A DNA stretch of 64,000 nt from CAWGXZ01 sp963826695 (GTDB lineage: Bacteria > Pseudomonadota > Gammaproteobacteria > Burkholderiales > Burkholderiaceae_C): assembly GCA_963826695.1 (NCBI GenBank), contig CAWGXZ010000009.1, forward strand, positions 182,000-245,999, given 5' to 3'. A program made the position numbers and the translations under genes. This document shows, piece by piece, positions 35,868-45,684 of this stretch. The first letter of the stretch is position 1; every line of letters begins with the position of its first letter. Below the pieces are notes generated by a model. It ran no database searches, was not told where the DNA came from, and worked only from the letters and a program-made list of their open reading frames with translations.

Positions 35868-37073
<1,206 letters not shown>

Positions 37074-37105
37074 TCGGGAAGAAGGCGACACCACCAGCCG
37101 ACCAA

Positions 37106-37336
37106 ATGCGCCAGGCGTATCGGCGCGAGGACCTTGGGCCTTTGGTCCGCGGGAAGTACGCCCAGCGGTACGCAAAGGCGACGAATGTGGTCGTGATCGA
37201 TCCGGCATTGACCAAGGCGTTTCCAAATGGCGAGGCTGTCAACGAGGCGCTGCGAGGCTTGTTGACAGTTGCAACTTCCGCAACCCGCATCACCATTCGT
37301 CCGAAGCGGTCGACGCGCAAAGGAGGCGCCGTATAG
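37106..37336 (+). CDS. small hypothetical protein of a toxin-antitoxin-like pair
   Basis: 76 aa, starting at ATG 37106. Reads RREDLGPLVRGKYAQRY and then FPNGEAVNEALRGLL, a pattern I associate with small proteins encoded just before CopG/BrnA-type antitoxins. It lies 20 bases before the next small gene. No toxin motif is identifiable; the pair may be an antitoxin unit that lost its toxin, or a noncanonical system. It directly follows the pca operon and is unrelated to it. Confidence 0.55.
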   Translation: MRQAYRREDLGPLVRGKYAQRYAKATNVVVIDPALTKAFPNGEAVNEALRGLLTVATSATRITIRPKRSTRKGGAV

Positions 37337-37356
37337 ACCGCTTTAACAGCTGCACC

Positions 37357-37572
37357 ATGCGCAACGCGTACGACTTTTCGACCTCGCGGAAGAACCCCTA
37401 CGCGTCGCAGCTGACGAAGCCGGTCCGCATACGGCTCGACGCGGAGTCGATCACCTACTTCAAGGCGATTTCGGACGAGGTCGGAATCCCCTGTCAGAGC
37501 CTTATCAACCTCTATCTTCGGGACTGTGCGGCGTCGCGCAGGAAGCTGAATTTCGACCGGAAGTCGCGTTGA
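37357..37572 (+). CDS. BrnA/CopG-like antitoxin-type protein
   Basis: 71 aa, start ATG 37357. The segment KPVRIRLDAESITYFKAISDEVGIPCQSLINLYLRD (about residues 22-57) has the ribbon-helix-helix layout: short strand, two helices, hydrophobic spacing. This is typical of BrnA/CopG antitoxins that bind their own promoter. The cognate toxin would usually be adjacent; the preceding 76-aa gene is not a recognised one. The 3' end overlaps, antisense, the small gene at 37505-37717. Confidence 0.6.
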   Translation: MRNAYDFSTSRKNPYASQLTKPVRIRLDAESITYFKAISDEVGIPCQSLINLYLRDCAASRRKLNFDRKSR

Positions 37573-37717
37573 ACGGCTCGCTCCTCGCGAACGTCATGCC
37601 CGATTGGAGCCTCGACATAAGCTGCTTGAGACCCACCACATCGTCCGCGATCTGATCGACATGCCCACGGATGTGGCGTAGGTGCTCGATGATTTCGCTG
37701 CCGACGGTTTCAGTCAT
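37505..37717 (-). CDS. small coiled-coil protein coupled to the flavoprotein fusion gene
   Basis: 70 aa. Residues 1-45 (SEIIEHLRHIRGHVDQIADD, VVGLKQLMSRLQ) form an amphipathic, heptad-like helix; the tail is Ser-rich and shapeless. Its ATG overlaps the stop of the gene at 37714-39618 as ATGA, implying coupled translation. It also overlaps the antitoxin-like gene tail-to-tail. Similar short helical proteins occur next to orphan toxin-antitoxin genes, so its family is uncertain. Confidence 0.4.
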   Translation of the reverse strand: MTETVGSEIIEHLRHIRGHVDQIADDVVGLKQLMSRLQSGMTFARSEPFNATSGRNSASCATPHSPEDRG

Positions 37718-39618
37718 TTTCGAGGTTCTCCGGGCTGGATCGTAGCGAGACCACGGCGAGTCGAGGCCGTCACGGACGATGCGACGCGCGTCCACGACGC
37801 AGCCCATTGCATTGACTGCGGCCAAGCCTGCACCAGCCGCATCAGCGCGCTCTGCCCCAGGGCAGACCGACCGCACCGGTAGAGCGCCCCCGCGCGCCGG
37901 ATCGGTCCGGCGACGTCGGCCGCAAGCCACCGGTGATAGTGCCCAGCGCCCGCGCCTGACAGATAGGCATCAGCCGCAAGCCATGCGCTGTGCAGCGCAA
38001 TTTCCATCCCGCCGCCGGCAAACGACGGAATCACCGCTGCCTGATCGCCGAGGCGATACAGCTGTGCCGGGTCGCCCGCGGCAGCTCGGTGGACGAAGCC
38101 GTAGGGCACCTGGCTGATTGCCAGCGGGCGGTCGAGCAGCCGCTGTGCGCCGGCGAGCCGCTCCCGCAGATGCGCGCTGCCGGCGAGCATCGAATCGAGC
38201 AGCGGTTCCCAGTCGTTGCCGCAGCGCTGCAGCTGCGTCCGGTCGCTTAGCCAGCACAGGTTGGCGCGGCCGCCATCGACGCGCTGCAGCCCGGCGTAGC
38301 CGTGGTCGAACATCAGCACCTCGACGGTGCCCGCCAGTGCGTGCGACTGCTCGGGTGCGAGCGCGAAGTACATCTTGAAGCCGACGAGCGGTGGCACCGC
38401 TCCGACGCGTCGGCGCAGGCCGCGCAGTTCGTGCTTGCCGGTGGCGAGAAAAAGCGCCGGTGCCTGGAGGTCACCAATTCCATCGACATGCAGACAGAAA
38501 GCGCCATCCGGTGCAGGCGTCACCGGCCATTCGCCGTCCTCGCCGACATCGCCGAGTCGCACCCGATGCCCACGCAGCACCCGCGCGCCACAGGCTTCGG
38601 CACGGGCTATCAGGGCCGCGTCGAGCGTGCGGCGCGAAAGGCCGACCGCGCTGAACGGCAGCGCCGATTCCACCACTCGCAAACCGCGCACCAGCCGCAT
38701 CCGGTCGATCGGCTGGGCGCCGAGCGCCACCAAGTCCAATCCAAGGCGACTCAGGTACGCCACCGCCTCGCCGCTCAGGAACTCGCCGCAAATCTTGTCG
38801 TGCGGCCCGGCCTCGCGCTCGATCAGCAGCACCCGCCGGCCGGCGCGGGCCAGCAGGCACGCCGCGGCGGCGCCGGCCAGGCCGCCGCCGACGATCAGCA
38901 CCTCGGCATCGAAGCTCACTTCAGCCGCGACGACGCAAAGCCGAAACGGCAGGTGCCAGCGAATGTCGGCCTCGATGCCGGCCCGCGCCAGCAGCGCCTG
39001 CCATTCCTCGCGACGAAAGCTGCGCGCGATCGACACCGTGCCGTCGAGACGGACGATGCGGTGCCAGCCCGCCAGCCGCGCCAGCCAGCGAAAGCCGTAG
39101 TAGGCGAACCAGTGCCGCTGCAGGTCGGCGACGAACCAGCCGCGCCGGGCATGCCGTTCCAGCCAGCCGAGCAGCGCGACCACCTCGTCGTCGCCCAGGT
39201 GGTGCGTGAACTGCGAGGTGACGATCAGGTCCGGCGCCTCGGCAGGCTCGAAGGCGAAGACATCGCCGGTGCGATAGACGATGCCCGCCTCGGCCGGCGT
39301 GACCTCGCGCGCCGCCGCGGCGCTGGCCGGGTTCAGGTCGAGCCCCTCGAGCCGCACGGCGACGCCGCGCCGCGCGGCCCAGCGGTGGATCGCCCGCAGC
39401 AGGTCGCCCTGGCCGCAGCCGATGTCGAGGATCGAAAGCGGCGCCCCCGCGGGCAGCCGATCGGCCACCGTGTCGAGCCAGCGCAGCGTCGCCCGGTGGG
39501 TCAGCGTCCAGCGGTTCACCGACGCCAGGTCGGCCAGGCAGCGCCGGTAGACCTCGGGGCTGACATCGGGCCCATCCATCAGCTCGGGCGCGCTGCTGCG
39601 CCGTGACAGGTCGGCCAT
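37714..39618 (-). CDS. fused SAM-methyltransferase::FAD-dependent oxidoreductase
   Basis: 634 aa in one uninterrupted frame. Residues about 20-225 are a class I methyltransferase with the SAM motif ILDIGCGQGDLL (about 62-73). From about 233 a complete flavoprotein of the geranylgeranyl-reductase/monooxygenase type begins: VLIVGGGLAGAAAACLL (FAD Rossmann), then CGEFLSGEAV, and the second FAD contact YRLGDQAAVIPSFAGGGMEIAL (about 545-565, motif GD). Start ATG 39618 overlaps the polyketide synthase stop by one base. Likely tailors the polyketide by methylation and hydroxylation or reduction. In related clusters known to me the two are separate genes. Confidence 0.85.
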   Translation of the reverse strand: MADLSRRSSAPELMDGPDVSPEVYRRCLADLASVNRWTLTHRATLRWLDTVADRLPAGAPLSILDIGCGQGDLLRAIHRWAARRGVAVRLEGLDLNPASAAAAREVTPAEAGIVYRTGDVFAFEPAEAPDLIVTSQFTHHLGDDEVVALLGWLERHARRGWFVADLQRHWFAYYGFRWLARLAGWHRIVRLDGTVSIARSFRREEWQALLARAGIEADIRWHLPFRLCVVAAEVSFDAEVLIVGGGLAGAAAACLLARAGRRVLLIEREAGPHDKICGEFLSGEAVAYLSRLGLDLVALGAQPIDRMRLVRGLRVVESALPFSAVGLSRRTLDAALIARAEACGARVLRGHRVRLGDVGEDGEWPVTPAPDGAFCLHVDGIGDLQAPALFLATGKHELRGLRRRVGAVPPLVGFKMYFALAPEQSHALAGTVEVLMFDHGYAGLQRVDGGRANLCWLSDRTQLQRCGNDWEPLLDSMLAGSAHLRERLAGAQRLLDRPLAISQVPYGFVHRAAAGDPAQLYRLGDQAAVIPSFAGGGMEIALHSAWLAADAYLSGAGAGHYHRWLAADVAGPIRRAGALYRCGRSALGQSALMRLVQAWPQSMQWAASWTRVASSVTASTRRGLATIQPGEPRK

Positions 39619-40697
39619 CAGCCCGCAATGCGAAAGCGGAAGCTCTCGGCGACCATGCCGGGCCCGAACGCCATCGCCAGCCCGCGGGCACCGACGTGGC
39701 GCCGCTCGAGCATCCGCCGCAGCACGAACATCACCGTCGCCGACGACATGTTGCCGTGCCCCAGCAGCACCGCGCGCGAGTCGGCCAGCGCCTCGGGCGG
39801 CAGCCCCAGGCCGGCCTCGACGGCATCGAGCACGGTCCGCCCGCCGGCATGCACCGCCCACAGGTCGATGTCGGCCGGGCGCTCGCCGCGCAGCAGCCCG
39901 TCGGCACCGCCGCGCTGCGCCTCGGCGCGCAACGCACCGACGATGCGCACCGGCACCTGCCCCGACAGATGCATCTCGAAGCCGCTGTCGCCGATGCGCC
40001 AGGTGATCAGCTCGCGGCTGTCGTCGATCAGCGCCGAATGGAAGTCGCCGAGCGCGATGCCGTGCGGCTCGGCGGTCACCAGCGCCGCCGCGGCACCGTC
40101 GCCGAAGATCAGGAACGACAGCACCTGCTCGAGATCCGCCGTCTGCCGCAGGTGCAGCGTGCAAAGCTCGACATTCACCACCAGCACCCGCGCCTCAGGC
40201 TGCGAGCGGACGATGTGCTGCGCCGCGCGCAACGCCGGCACCGCGGCCGAGCAGCCCATGAAGCCGATCAGCGTGCGCTCGACCGTGCTGCGCAGCCCGA
40301 GCGCGGCCAGCAGCTGCAGGTCGAGCCCCGGCGCGGTGAAGCCCGTGCACGAAGCGACGACCAGGTGCGTCACCCCGGAAAGGTCCGCCGCCAGGTCGCT
40401 CGCCGCGGCGATCGCCAGCCGCAGGGCCTCGGTCTCGTAAAGCGCCATCCGCGCCGCGGTTCCCGGAAAGGCGTCGCGGCGGTAGAAGCCGTCGCGGTCG
40501 ATCTCGCCGGCTGCGATGTCGCCGGGCGCCATGAACGACCAGCGCTGCGCGATGCCGGCGCGCTCGGCCAGCCGGTCGAAAACGCTGCGCGCCTTCGGCT
40601 CGGCCAGCAGCGTGCGGGCGAAGGCGACGAAGGCGGCGTGCACATCGTGCGGCGGATGCGCCGTGCCGATGGCGTTGAGGTGGGCGGTGGTGGTCAT
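39618..40697 (-). CDS. type III polyketide synthase (chalcone/stilbene synthase-like)
   Basis: 359-aa homodimeric condensing enzyme that makes alkylpyrones, resorcinols or phloroglucinols from acyl and malonyl units. The catalytic triad is in place: Cys in GFMGCSAAV (about residue 149), His in WAVHAGGRTVLDAVE (about 283) and Asn in LLGHGNMSSATVMF (about 316). ASCTGFTAPGLDLQL and FGDGAAAAL are family segments. A dedicated ACP and KAS sit directly upstream, suggesting an ACP-bound or specially built starter chain; the fused tailoring gene follows. Confidence 0.93.
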   Translation of the reverse strand: MTTTAHLNAIGTAHPPHDVHAAFVAFARTLLAEPKARSVFDRLAERAGIAQRWSFMAPGDIAAGEIDRDGFYRRDAFPGTAARMALYETEALRLAIAAASDLAADLSGVTHLVVASCTGFTAPGLDLQLLAALGLRSTVERTLIGFMGCSAAVPALRAAQHIVRSQPEARVLVVNVELCTLHLRQTADLEQVLSFLIFGDGAAAALVTAEPHGIALGDFHSALIDDSRELITWRIGDSGFEMHLSGQVPVRIVGALRAEAQRGGADGLLRGERPADIDLWAVHAGGRTVLDAVEAGLGLPPEALADSRAVLLGHGNMSSATVMFVLRRMLERRHVGARGLAMAFGPGMVAESFRFRIAG

Positions 40698-40701
40698 CGC
40701 G

Positions 40702-41934
40702 TCACGGCGCCCGGCGCAGCAGCAGCACGGCGTTCAGGCCGCCGAAGGCAAACGAGTTGGACATGGCCACCTCGATCGGCATGCGCCGGGCAACGTGCGG
40801 CACGCAGTCGGGCACGCAATCGGCGTCGGCCTCGCGCCAGCCGACCGTCGGCGGCAGCAGCCCGTCGCGCAGCGCCAGGACGCTCGCCACCGCCTCGAGC
40901 GCGCCCGCCGCGTTCATGCAGTGGCCGATCATCGACTTGGTCGACGACACCGGCAGCCGTTCGAGCCGCTCGCCGAACACCCGCCGCAGCGCCGCCGTCT
41001 CGGTCTTGTCGTTGAGCCGGGTGCCGGTGCCGTGCGCATTGACGTAGTCGACGGCGTCGGCCGCCAACCCCGCATCGTCCAGCGCTGCCTGCATCGCCTG
41101 TGCCGCGCCGCGCTCGTCGGGAGCCGTCAGGTCGCCGGCGTCGGCGCTGGCGCCGAAACCGATCAGCTCGCCGAGCACGGTCGCCCCGCGCTCGACCGCC
41201 CGCTCCCAGGCTTCGAGCACCAGCACCCCGGCGCCCTCGCCCATCACCAGCCCGTTGCGATCCTTCGAGAACGGCCGGCAGCCGTCGGGGCTGAGCACCC
41301 GCAGCGCCTCCCATGCCTTGACCATGCCGACGCAAATCGGCGCGTCGCTGCCGCCGGTCAGCGCCGCGTCGAGCATGCCGCCGCGGATCATCTGGAAGGC
41401 CAGGCCGATCGCGTGTGCCGACGAAGAACAGGCCGACGCCACGGCGAAGCTCGGTCCGCGAATGCCGAACTCCATCGAGATCGCGCTGGCCGGTGCGCTC
41501 GGCATGCCGCGCGGCACGCTGAAGGGATGCAGGCGGTTCGAGCCGTCCTCGTACAAGGTGCGGTAGGCGGCGTCGAGCGTCTGGTGGCCGATGCCGGCGG
41601 CAAGCACCACGCCGGTGCGTTGCGGGTCCGCCAGCCAGTCCCGGCTGCCTGCCGCATCGGCCTGCGCCACCGCTTCGCGCGCGGCAACGACGGCCAACTG
41701 CGCCACCCGGTCGAGCAGCGGCAGGCGCCGCTCGTCGAAATGCGCCGCGGCGTCGAAGCCGCTCACCTCGGCGGCGATCTTCACGCCGAGGCGCTCGGTC
41801 GGCAACCCGGCGATCGGCCGGATGCCGCATTCGCCGCGACCCGCCGCAGCCCAGAACGACGCGACGTCGCCGCCCAGTGCGGACACGGCACCGAGACCCG
41901 TGATCGCCACCCGCCGGCCGGCAACCGGCTTCAA
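40702..41934 (-). CDS. beta-ketoacyl-ACP synthase II-like ketosynthase
   Basis: 410-aa FabF-type enzyme. The triad is Cys in ASACSSSAHA (about residue 170), His in NAHGTGTRLND (about 305) and His in KSMIGHCMNAAG (about 340); the final SNSFAFGGLNAVL is canonical. The start is TTG at 41934, overlapping the ACP stop (TTGA), so translation is coupled. Compared with housekeeping FabF it has a changed N-terminal third (RGMPSAPASAISMEFGIRG instead of the usual nucleophile-lead segment), pointing to a specialised role in building the polyketide starter. Confidence 0.9.
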   Translation of the reverse strand: MKPVAGRRVAITGLGAVSALGGDVASFWAAAGRGECGIRPIAGLPTERLGVKIAAEVSGFDAAAHFDERRLPLLDRVAQLAVVAAREAVAQADAAGSRDWLADPQRTGVVLAAGIGHQTLDAAYRTLYEDGSNRLHPFSVPRGMPSAPASAISMEFGIRGPSFAVASACSSSAHAIGLAFQMIRGGMLDAALTGGSDAPICVGMVKAWEALRVLSPDGCRPFSKDRNGLVMGEGAGVLVLEAWERAVERGATVLGELIGFGASADAGDLTAPDERGAAQAMQAALDDAGLAADAVDYVNAHGTGTRLNDKTETAALRRVFGERLERLPVSSTKSMIGHCMNAAGALEAVASVLALRDGLLPPTVGWREADADCVPDCVPHVARRMPIEVAMSNSFAFGGLNAVLLLRRAP

Positions 41935-42260
41935 GTGCCGGAGACCGGGGTTTCAGCGCCGGCACGGGTCGCGGGCGCGGCATCGAGGATGGCGATCACC
42001 TGCTCGACCAGGCTGCCGACGGTGAACGCCGGCGACGACGGATCGAAGGCAAACGACGGAATGTCGATGCCGAAGCGGCTTTCGATCTCGAAAACCGCCA
42101 GCGTCAGGTCGAGCGAGGCGATGCCGAGCTCGTCGGGGCGGGCATCGAGGCGCAACAGCGCAGGGTCGATGCGCGTCTCCCGGGCGAAAATCGCCAGGAT
42201 TTCGGCAACACGGGGATCGGCCGTTGTCGGTCCGGCGGAAGCGTCAGTCATGTCGATCAT
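41931..42260 (-). CDS. acyl carrier protein of the polyketide cluster
   Basis: 109 aa, longer than AcpP. Helix II carries the 4'-phosphopantetheine attachment Ser in LGIASLDLTLAVFEIESRFG (Ser about residue 49); the usual DSL triplet reads ASL. N- and C-terminal extensions of about 15 residues each are disordered. Either of two close ATGs (42260 or 42251) could start it. First gene of the ACP - KAS - type III PKS - MT::FAD series, divergent from ugd. Confidence 0.8.
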   Translation of the reverse strand: MIDMTDASAGPTTADPRVAEILAIFARETRIDPALLRLDARPDELGIASLDLTLAVFEIESRFGIDIPSFAFDPSSPAFTVGSLVEQVIAILDAAPATRAGAETPVSGT

Positions 42261-42427
42261 GGTTAGCGCAGGATGTGCATAGCCGGGTCCAAGGCACAAA
42301 CCGTGCGTAAGGCCGTCGATTGCCCCGAGGCGCCACGACGAACAAGGCAAGCGAAAAGGTGAACTGCGCCGCGGATCGCCTTGTTTTTTCGCCTTGGCCA
42401 CCGCAGCGCCCTTTTAGCATCCCACAA

Positions 42428-43834
42428 ATGAAAATTTCAGTCATTGGCTCTGGCTATGTAGGCCTGGTGACCGGCGCCTGCCTCGCCGACATGGGCACGG
42501 ACGTCACCTGCGTCGACATCGACCGCAACAAGGTCGCACAGCTGCAGGCCGGCAAGGTGCCGTTTTTCGAACCCGGGCTCGAAGCGCTGGTTCGCTCGAC
42601 CATGGCCGAAGGCCGGCTGCACTTCACCGACCGCGTCGCCGACGGCGTGCCCGGCCGCAGCATCGTCTTCATTGCCGTCGGCACGCCGCCCAGCGAGGAC
42701 GGGTCGGCCGACCTGCGCCATGTCGAGGCGGCGGCGCGGGCGATCGGTGAGGTAATCGACGGGTTTACCGTCATCGCCACGAAGAGCACGGTGCCGGTCG
42801 GAACCACGGCGCGGGTGTCTGCCATCGTCGCCGAGGCGCTGCAGGCGCGCGGCGTGACGCATGGGTTTGCGGTGGTGTCGAACCCCGAGTTCCTCAAGGA
42901 AGGCGCGGCCGTCGCCGACTTCATGCGTCCCGATCGCATCGTGCTCGGCATACCCGACACGCCCAATGGCGCCCGCGCCCGCGAGTTGATGGACGAGCTG
43001 TACACGCCGTTGACCCGCAACCACCAGCGCACGCGTGTGATGGACGTCGCCTCGGCCGAGCTGACCAAGTACGCAGCCAACGCGATGCTGGCCACCCGCA
43101 TCAGCTTCATGAACGAGCTGGCGGCGCTGTCCGAGGCGGTCGGCGCCGACATCGAGGCGGTGCGCCTGGGCATCGGCTCCGACCCGCGCATCGGCTTCGA
43201 CTTCCTCTACGCCGGCACCGGCTACGGCGGCTCGTGCTTTCCGAAGGACATCCGCGCGATCGTCCGAACCGCCCGGTCGCACGGCTGCGCCAGCAGCCTG
43301 ATCGAGGCCGTGGAGCAGGTCAACGAGCGGCAGAAGATGGCGCTGGTCCGCAAGATCACCCGCCGGCTCGGGGAAAACCTGCATGGCTGCCAATTTGCGC
43401 TGTGGGGGCTGGCGTTCAAGCCGAATACCGACGACATGCGCGACGCCCCCAGCCGGGTGATCGTTCGCGAACTGTTGCGCCGTGGCGCCAGCATTGCAGC
43501 GCACGATCCCATCGCCCTGGAGGAAGCGCGCCGCGCCTTCGCAGTCGATCTGCGCGCCCATCCCGAGTGGGCGGCCCGGCTGCGCTTTGCCGAAACAGCC
43601 GACGACGCCTTGCACGCAGCCGATGCGCTGGTCATCGTCACCGAATGGAAGGCCTATCGCAGCCCCGACTTCGGAACGATGAAGCAGCTGCTCAAGCAGG
43701 CGCTGATCTTCGACGGCCGCAACATGTATCTTGCGAGCCGGATGAAGATCGAAGGCTTCGAGTACCACGCCATCGGCAAGCGCCCGTTGGGTGAAAAGCT
43801 GCAAGGCGGCGACGTGTTGAAGGCTGCCGGCTGA
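42428..43834 (+). CDS. ugd: UDP-glucose 6-dehydrogenase
   Basis: 468 aa. Oxidises UDP-glucose to UDP-glucuronate with two NAD+. N-terminal NAD loop ISVIGSGYVGLVTG (about residues 2-15), STVPVGTT in the middle, catalytic Cys in GYGGSCFPKD (about 264), and FKPNTDDMRDAPS (about 333) in the UDP-binding half. The ATG at 42428 fits the strand. Its product is the substrate of the UDP-glucuronate decarboxylase-like gene at 56.4 kb and a precursor for the polysaccharide locus that follows. Confidence 0.94.
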   Translation: MKISVIGSGYVGLVTGACLADMGTDVTCVDIDRNKVAQLQAGKVPFFEPGLEALVRSTMAEGRLHFTDRVADGVPGRSIVFIAVGTPPSEDGSADLRHVEAAARAIGEVIDGFTVIATKSTVPVGTTARVSAIVAEALQARGVTHGFAVVSNPEFLKEGAAVADFMRPDRIVLGIPDTPNGARARELMDELYTPLTRNHQRTRVMDVASAELTKYAANAMLATRISFMNELAALSEAVGADIEAVRLGIGSDPRIGFDFLYAGTGYGGSCFPKDIRAIVRTARSHGCASSLIEAVEQVNERQKMALVRKITRRLGENLHGCQFALWGLAFKPNTDDMRDAPSRVIVRELLRRGASIAAHDPIALEEARRAFAVDLRAHPEWAARLRFAETADDALHAADALVIVTEWKAYRSPDFGTMKQLLKQALIFDGRNMYLASRMKIEGFEYHAIGKRPLGEKLQGGDVLKAAG

Positions 43835-43907
43835 GGGTAGCGCGAGACTCGGCGCCTTGGCGCCCTGGCTTTCAACGCCGCGTTCGAAGGCCGAAAACAA
43901 AAGCGCC

Positions 43908-44130
43908 GTGATCACGCAGTTGATGCGTGAGGCTGTCGAACGCGCACAGCGCCGACAGCGGCATCGCGATGCGGTGGATCGAATTCTTGCCGACCACCCG
44001 AGTGCGCCTGTCATCACGGAGGCGGAATTCATCGCTGCGCGGGAAGAAGGCCGCCCGTCGTGACGCGTCTGGACAAGGCCCGGCACCTCGGCCGGATCGA
44101 GTGGCTGCCCGAGTTCGCGAGGGGCTGACG
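43908..44130 (+). pseudogene. remnant of an antitoxin gene with a stub of its partner
   Basis: From a GTG at 43908 (or in-frame upstream codons) reads KSAVITQLMREAVERAQRR, then DHPSAPVITEAEFIAAREEG, which looks like the C-terminal two thirds of a VapB-type antitoxin; the N-terminal strand is absent. Its stop overlaps a GTG that opens only 22 codons (LDKARHLGRIEWLPEFARG) before a stop at 44128-44130. Probably a decayed toxin-antitoxin locus. Low certainty on family. Confidence 0.35.
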
Positions 44131-44159
44131 CCGAGGTCCCCTAGGAGCCTGTCGGGCTC

Positions 44160-44921
44160 CTAAATCCAGCCCTCCAGCCTCAACCGCTGCGCCAGCGCGT
44201 CGGTCGGGTTGCGCACGGAGGGCACGGCGCTGGCATAGATCGCCTTCATCGCCTCTTTCACGTCCATGGGCGCCGCCGGCCAGGCGCGCAACCCGATCTC
44301 GAGCAGGCTTGCCTGCACCGCCGGTTCGTGCGGACCGTATGCATAGGCGCTTCGCCACGCCGACCACATGGCGTCGCTGCGGGGCTCGATGACCTCGAGC
44401 GACTGTGTCAGTGCAGCCCACGCCCAGGCATGCCTCGGCCGAAGCGCAAGCGAAGCTCGCTGGTGCCGTGCTGCCTCGCGGTAAAACGCCTGCTGTGTAT
44501 CCGGGCTGCGCACGGCATCGCGGCCGCGCACGCTGTAAAGGATGCCGAGCTGGTCGTGGATCGCGGCGTTCTCGGGCGTCGTCTCCAAGGCCCGGAGCAG
44601 CGCGGCGCGCGCCTTCACCCAGTCCGGAATGGTCCATTTCGCGCGCCCGCCCGCCCACGCAAGGACCGTCGCACGCGCTTCCATCATCTGGAAGTCGGCC
44701 CGCACCAGCTTGAAGCCCTGCCACCCCAGCCAGCCGGCGGCGCCGACCAGCAATGCCAGCAGCACCCAGTCGACAAGCGTCGTCGCCTGGTGACGCCTGC
44801 CGCCGCCCCGCTTGCGATGCCGTTGCCCGCCTTCGCCTGTGGCTGCCTCGGCAGTTTCCCCAGCGCCGCCGGCCGCACCGCCACGCCGGGCACCCCCGGG
44901 AGGCGTCCCCGCAGGGCTCAT
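44160..44921 (-). CDS. membrane-anchored TPR-like protein of the polysaccharide operon
   Basis: 253 aa. A Gly/Arg-rich basic cytoplasmic N-terminus (to about 45), one membrane helix (LLALLVGAAGWLGWQGF, about 52-68), then a helical periplasmic part with TPR-like spacing (LRALETTPENAAIHDQLGIL; ALRPRHAWAWAALTQSLEV). No enzymatic motif. Its ATG overlaps the phosphatase stop (ATGA). Probably a scaffold or length-control accessory for the export machinery (inference). Last gene of the operon. Confidence 0.65.
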   Translation of the reverse strand: MSPAGTPPGGARRGGAAGGAGETAEAATGEGGQRHRKRGGGRRHQATTLVDWVLLALLVGAAGWLGWQGFKLVRADFQMMEARATVLAWAGGRAKWTIPDWVKARAALLRALETTPENAAIHDQLGILYSVRGRDAVRSPDTQQAFYREAARHQRASLALRPRHAWAWAALTQSLEVIEPRSDAMWSAWRSAYAYGPHEPAVQASLLEIGLRAWPAAPMDVKEAMKAIYASAVPSVRNPTDALAQRLRLEGWI

Positions 44922-45658
44922 GCGGGTTGCAAGGTCTCGATCGCCAGGCCCGCCAGGCGAGCGGGTGCGCGGCGGGTCAGCTCATCGGCCACATCCTCGC
45001 CACGGCGCGCAGCCAGGCGCTCGCGCGCCGCGTCCATTCGTGGCGGGCGGCCGCGCAGGTTGTGCGCGTCGCTCGCAATCAACGTTGCCCAGCCTTCGTC
45101 GAGCAACTTTTCGCTGGCACGCAATGCCGCCGGGCCGAATTCGCCGATGACCGATGCCGCCGTCAGCTGCAGCGCGCAGCCCATCTCGACGAACGGCCGG
45201 ATCCTCTCGACATCGTCCATGACCGCCTTGTTGCGCTCGGGGTGCACGATCAGCGGCCGGATACGCTGATCGACCAGGTGCCGAACCAGCCGATCGGCGC
45301 CGACCGGGATGCCGCCATCGGGCAACTCGAGCAGCATCGTCTTCAGCCCGTCGCACTCGCCGAGGAACGGCAGTTCATCGTCGCCCAGCAACTCCAGCAC
45401 ATCGGCGCTCAGCCGCACCTCGCCAGCCATGCCCAGCACCAGCGGAATGCGGAACACCGAAAGCGCCCGCTTGAACAGCTCGTACTGCCCGACGATCGTC
45501 GAGCGCCGGTTCTCCCAGCGCCCCGGGTAGACGTGCGGCGTCGCAAATACATGCGTCACGCCGGTGGCGACGCAGGCCCGTGCCAATGCCAGCGCATCCT
45601 CGAGCGACTGCGCGCCGTCGTCGATGCCCGGCAGCAGGTGGCAGTGAACGTCGATCAT
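44918..45658 (-). CDS. CpsB/CapC-type PHP tyrosine-protein phosphatase
   Basis: 246-aa manganese-dependent PHP-fold phosphatase that dephosphorylates the BY-kinase tyrosine cluster. Metal motifs: MIDVHCHLLPGIDDGA (residues 1-16), ATPHVYPG (about 39-46), MAGEVRL (about 77), IVHPERN (about 137-143) and SDAHN (about 194-198). The start CAT at 45656-45658 leads directly into the first metal motif. It lies 26 bases downstream of the kinase C-terminal gene part, its expected partner. Confidence 0.9.
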   Translation of the reverse strand: MIDVHCHLLPGIDDGAQSLEDALALARACVATGVTHVFATPHVYPGRWENRRSTIVGQYELFKRALSVFRIPLVLGMAGEVRLSADVLELLGDDELPFLGECDGLKTMLLELPDGGIPVGADRLVRHLVDQRIRPLIVHPERNKAVMDDVERIRPFVEMGCALQLTAASVIGEFGPAALRASEKLLDEGWATLIASDAHNLRGRPPRMDAARERLAARRGEDVADELTRRAPARLAGLAIETLQPA

Positions 45659-45684
45659 TTCGAGCGCCGGCCCCGGTTGCCTGC

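Noticed and set aside
42340..42420. Possible terminator before ugd (T-run after a CGCC stretch)
   Set aside because: Only a 6-base stem with a very large loop could be drawn; not convincing.
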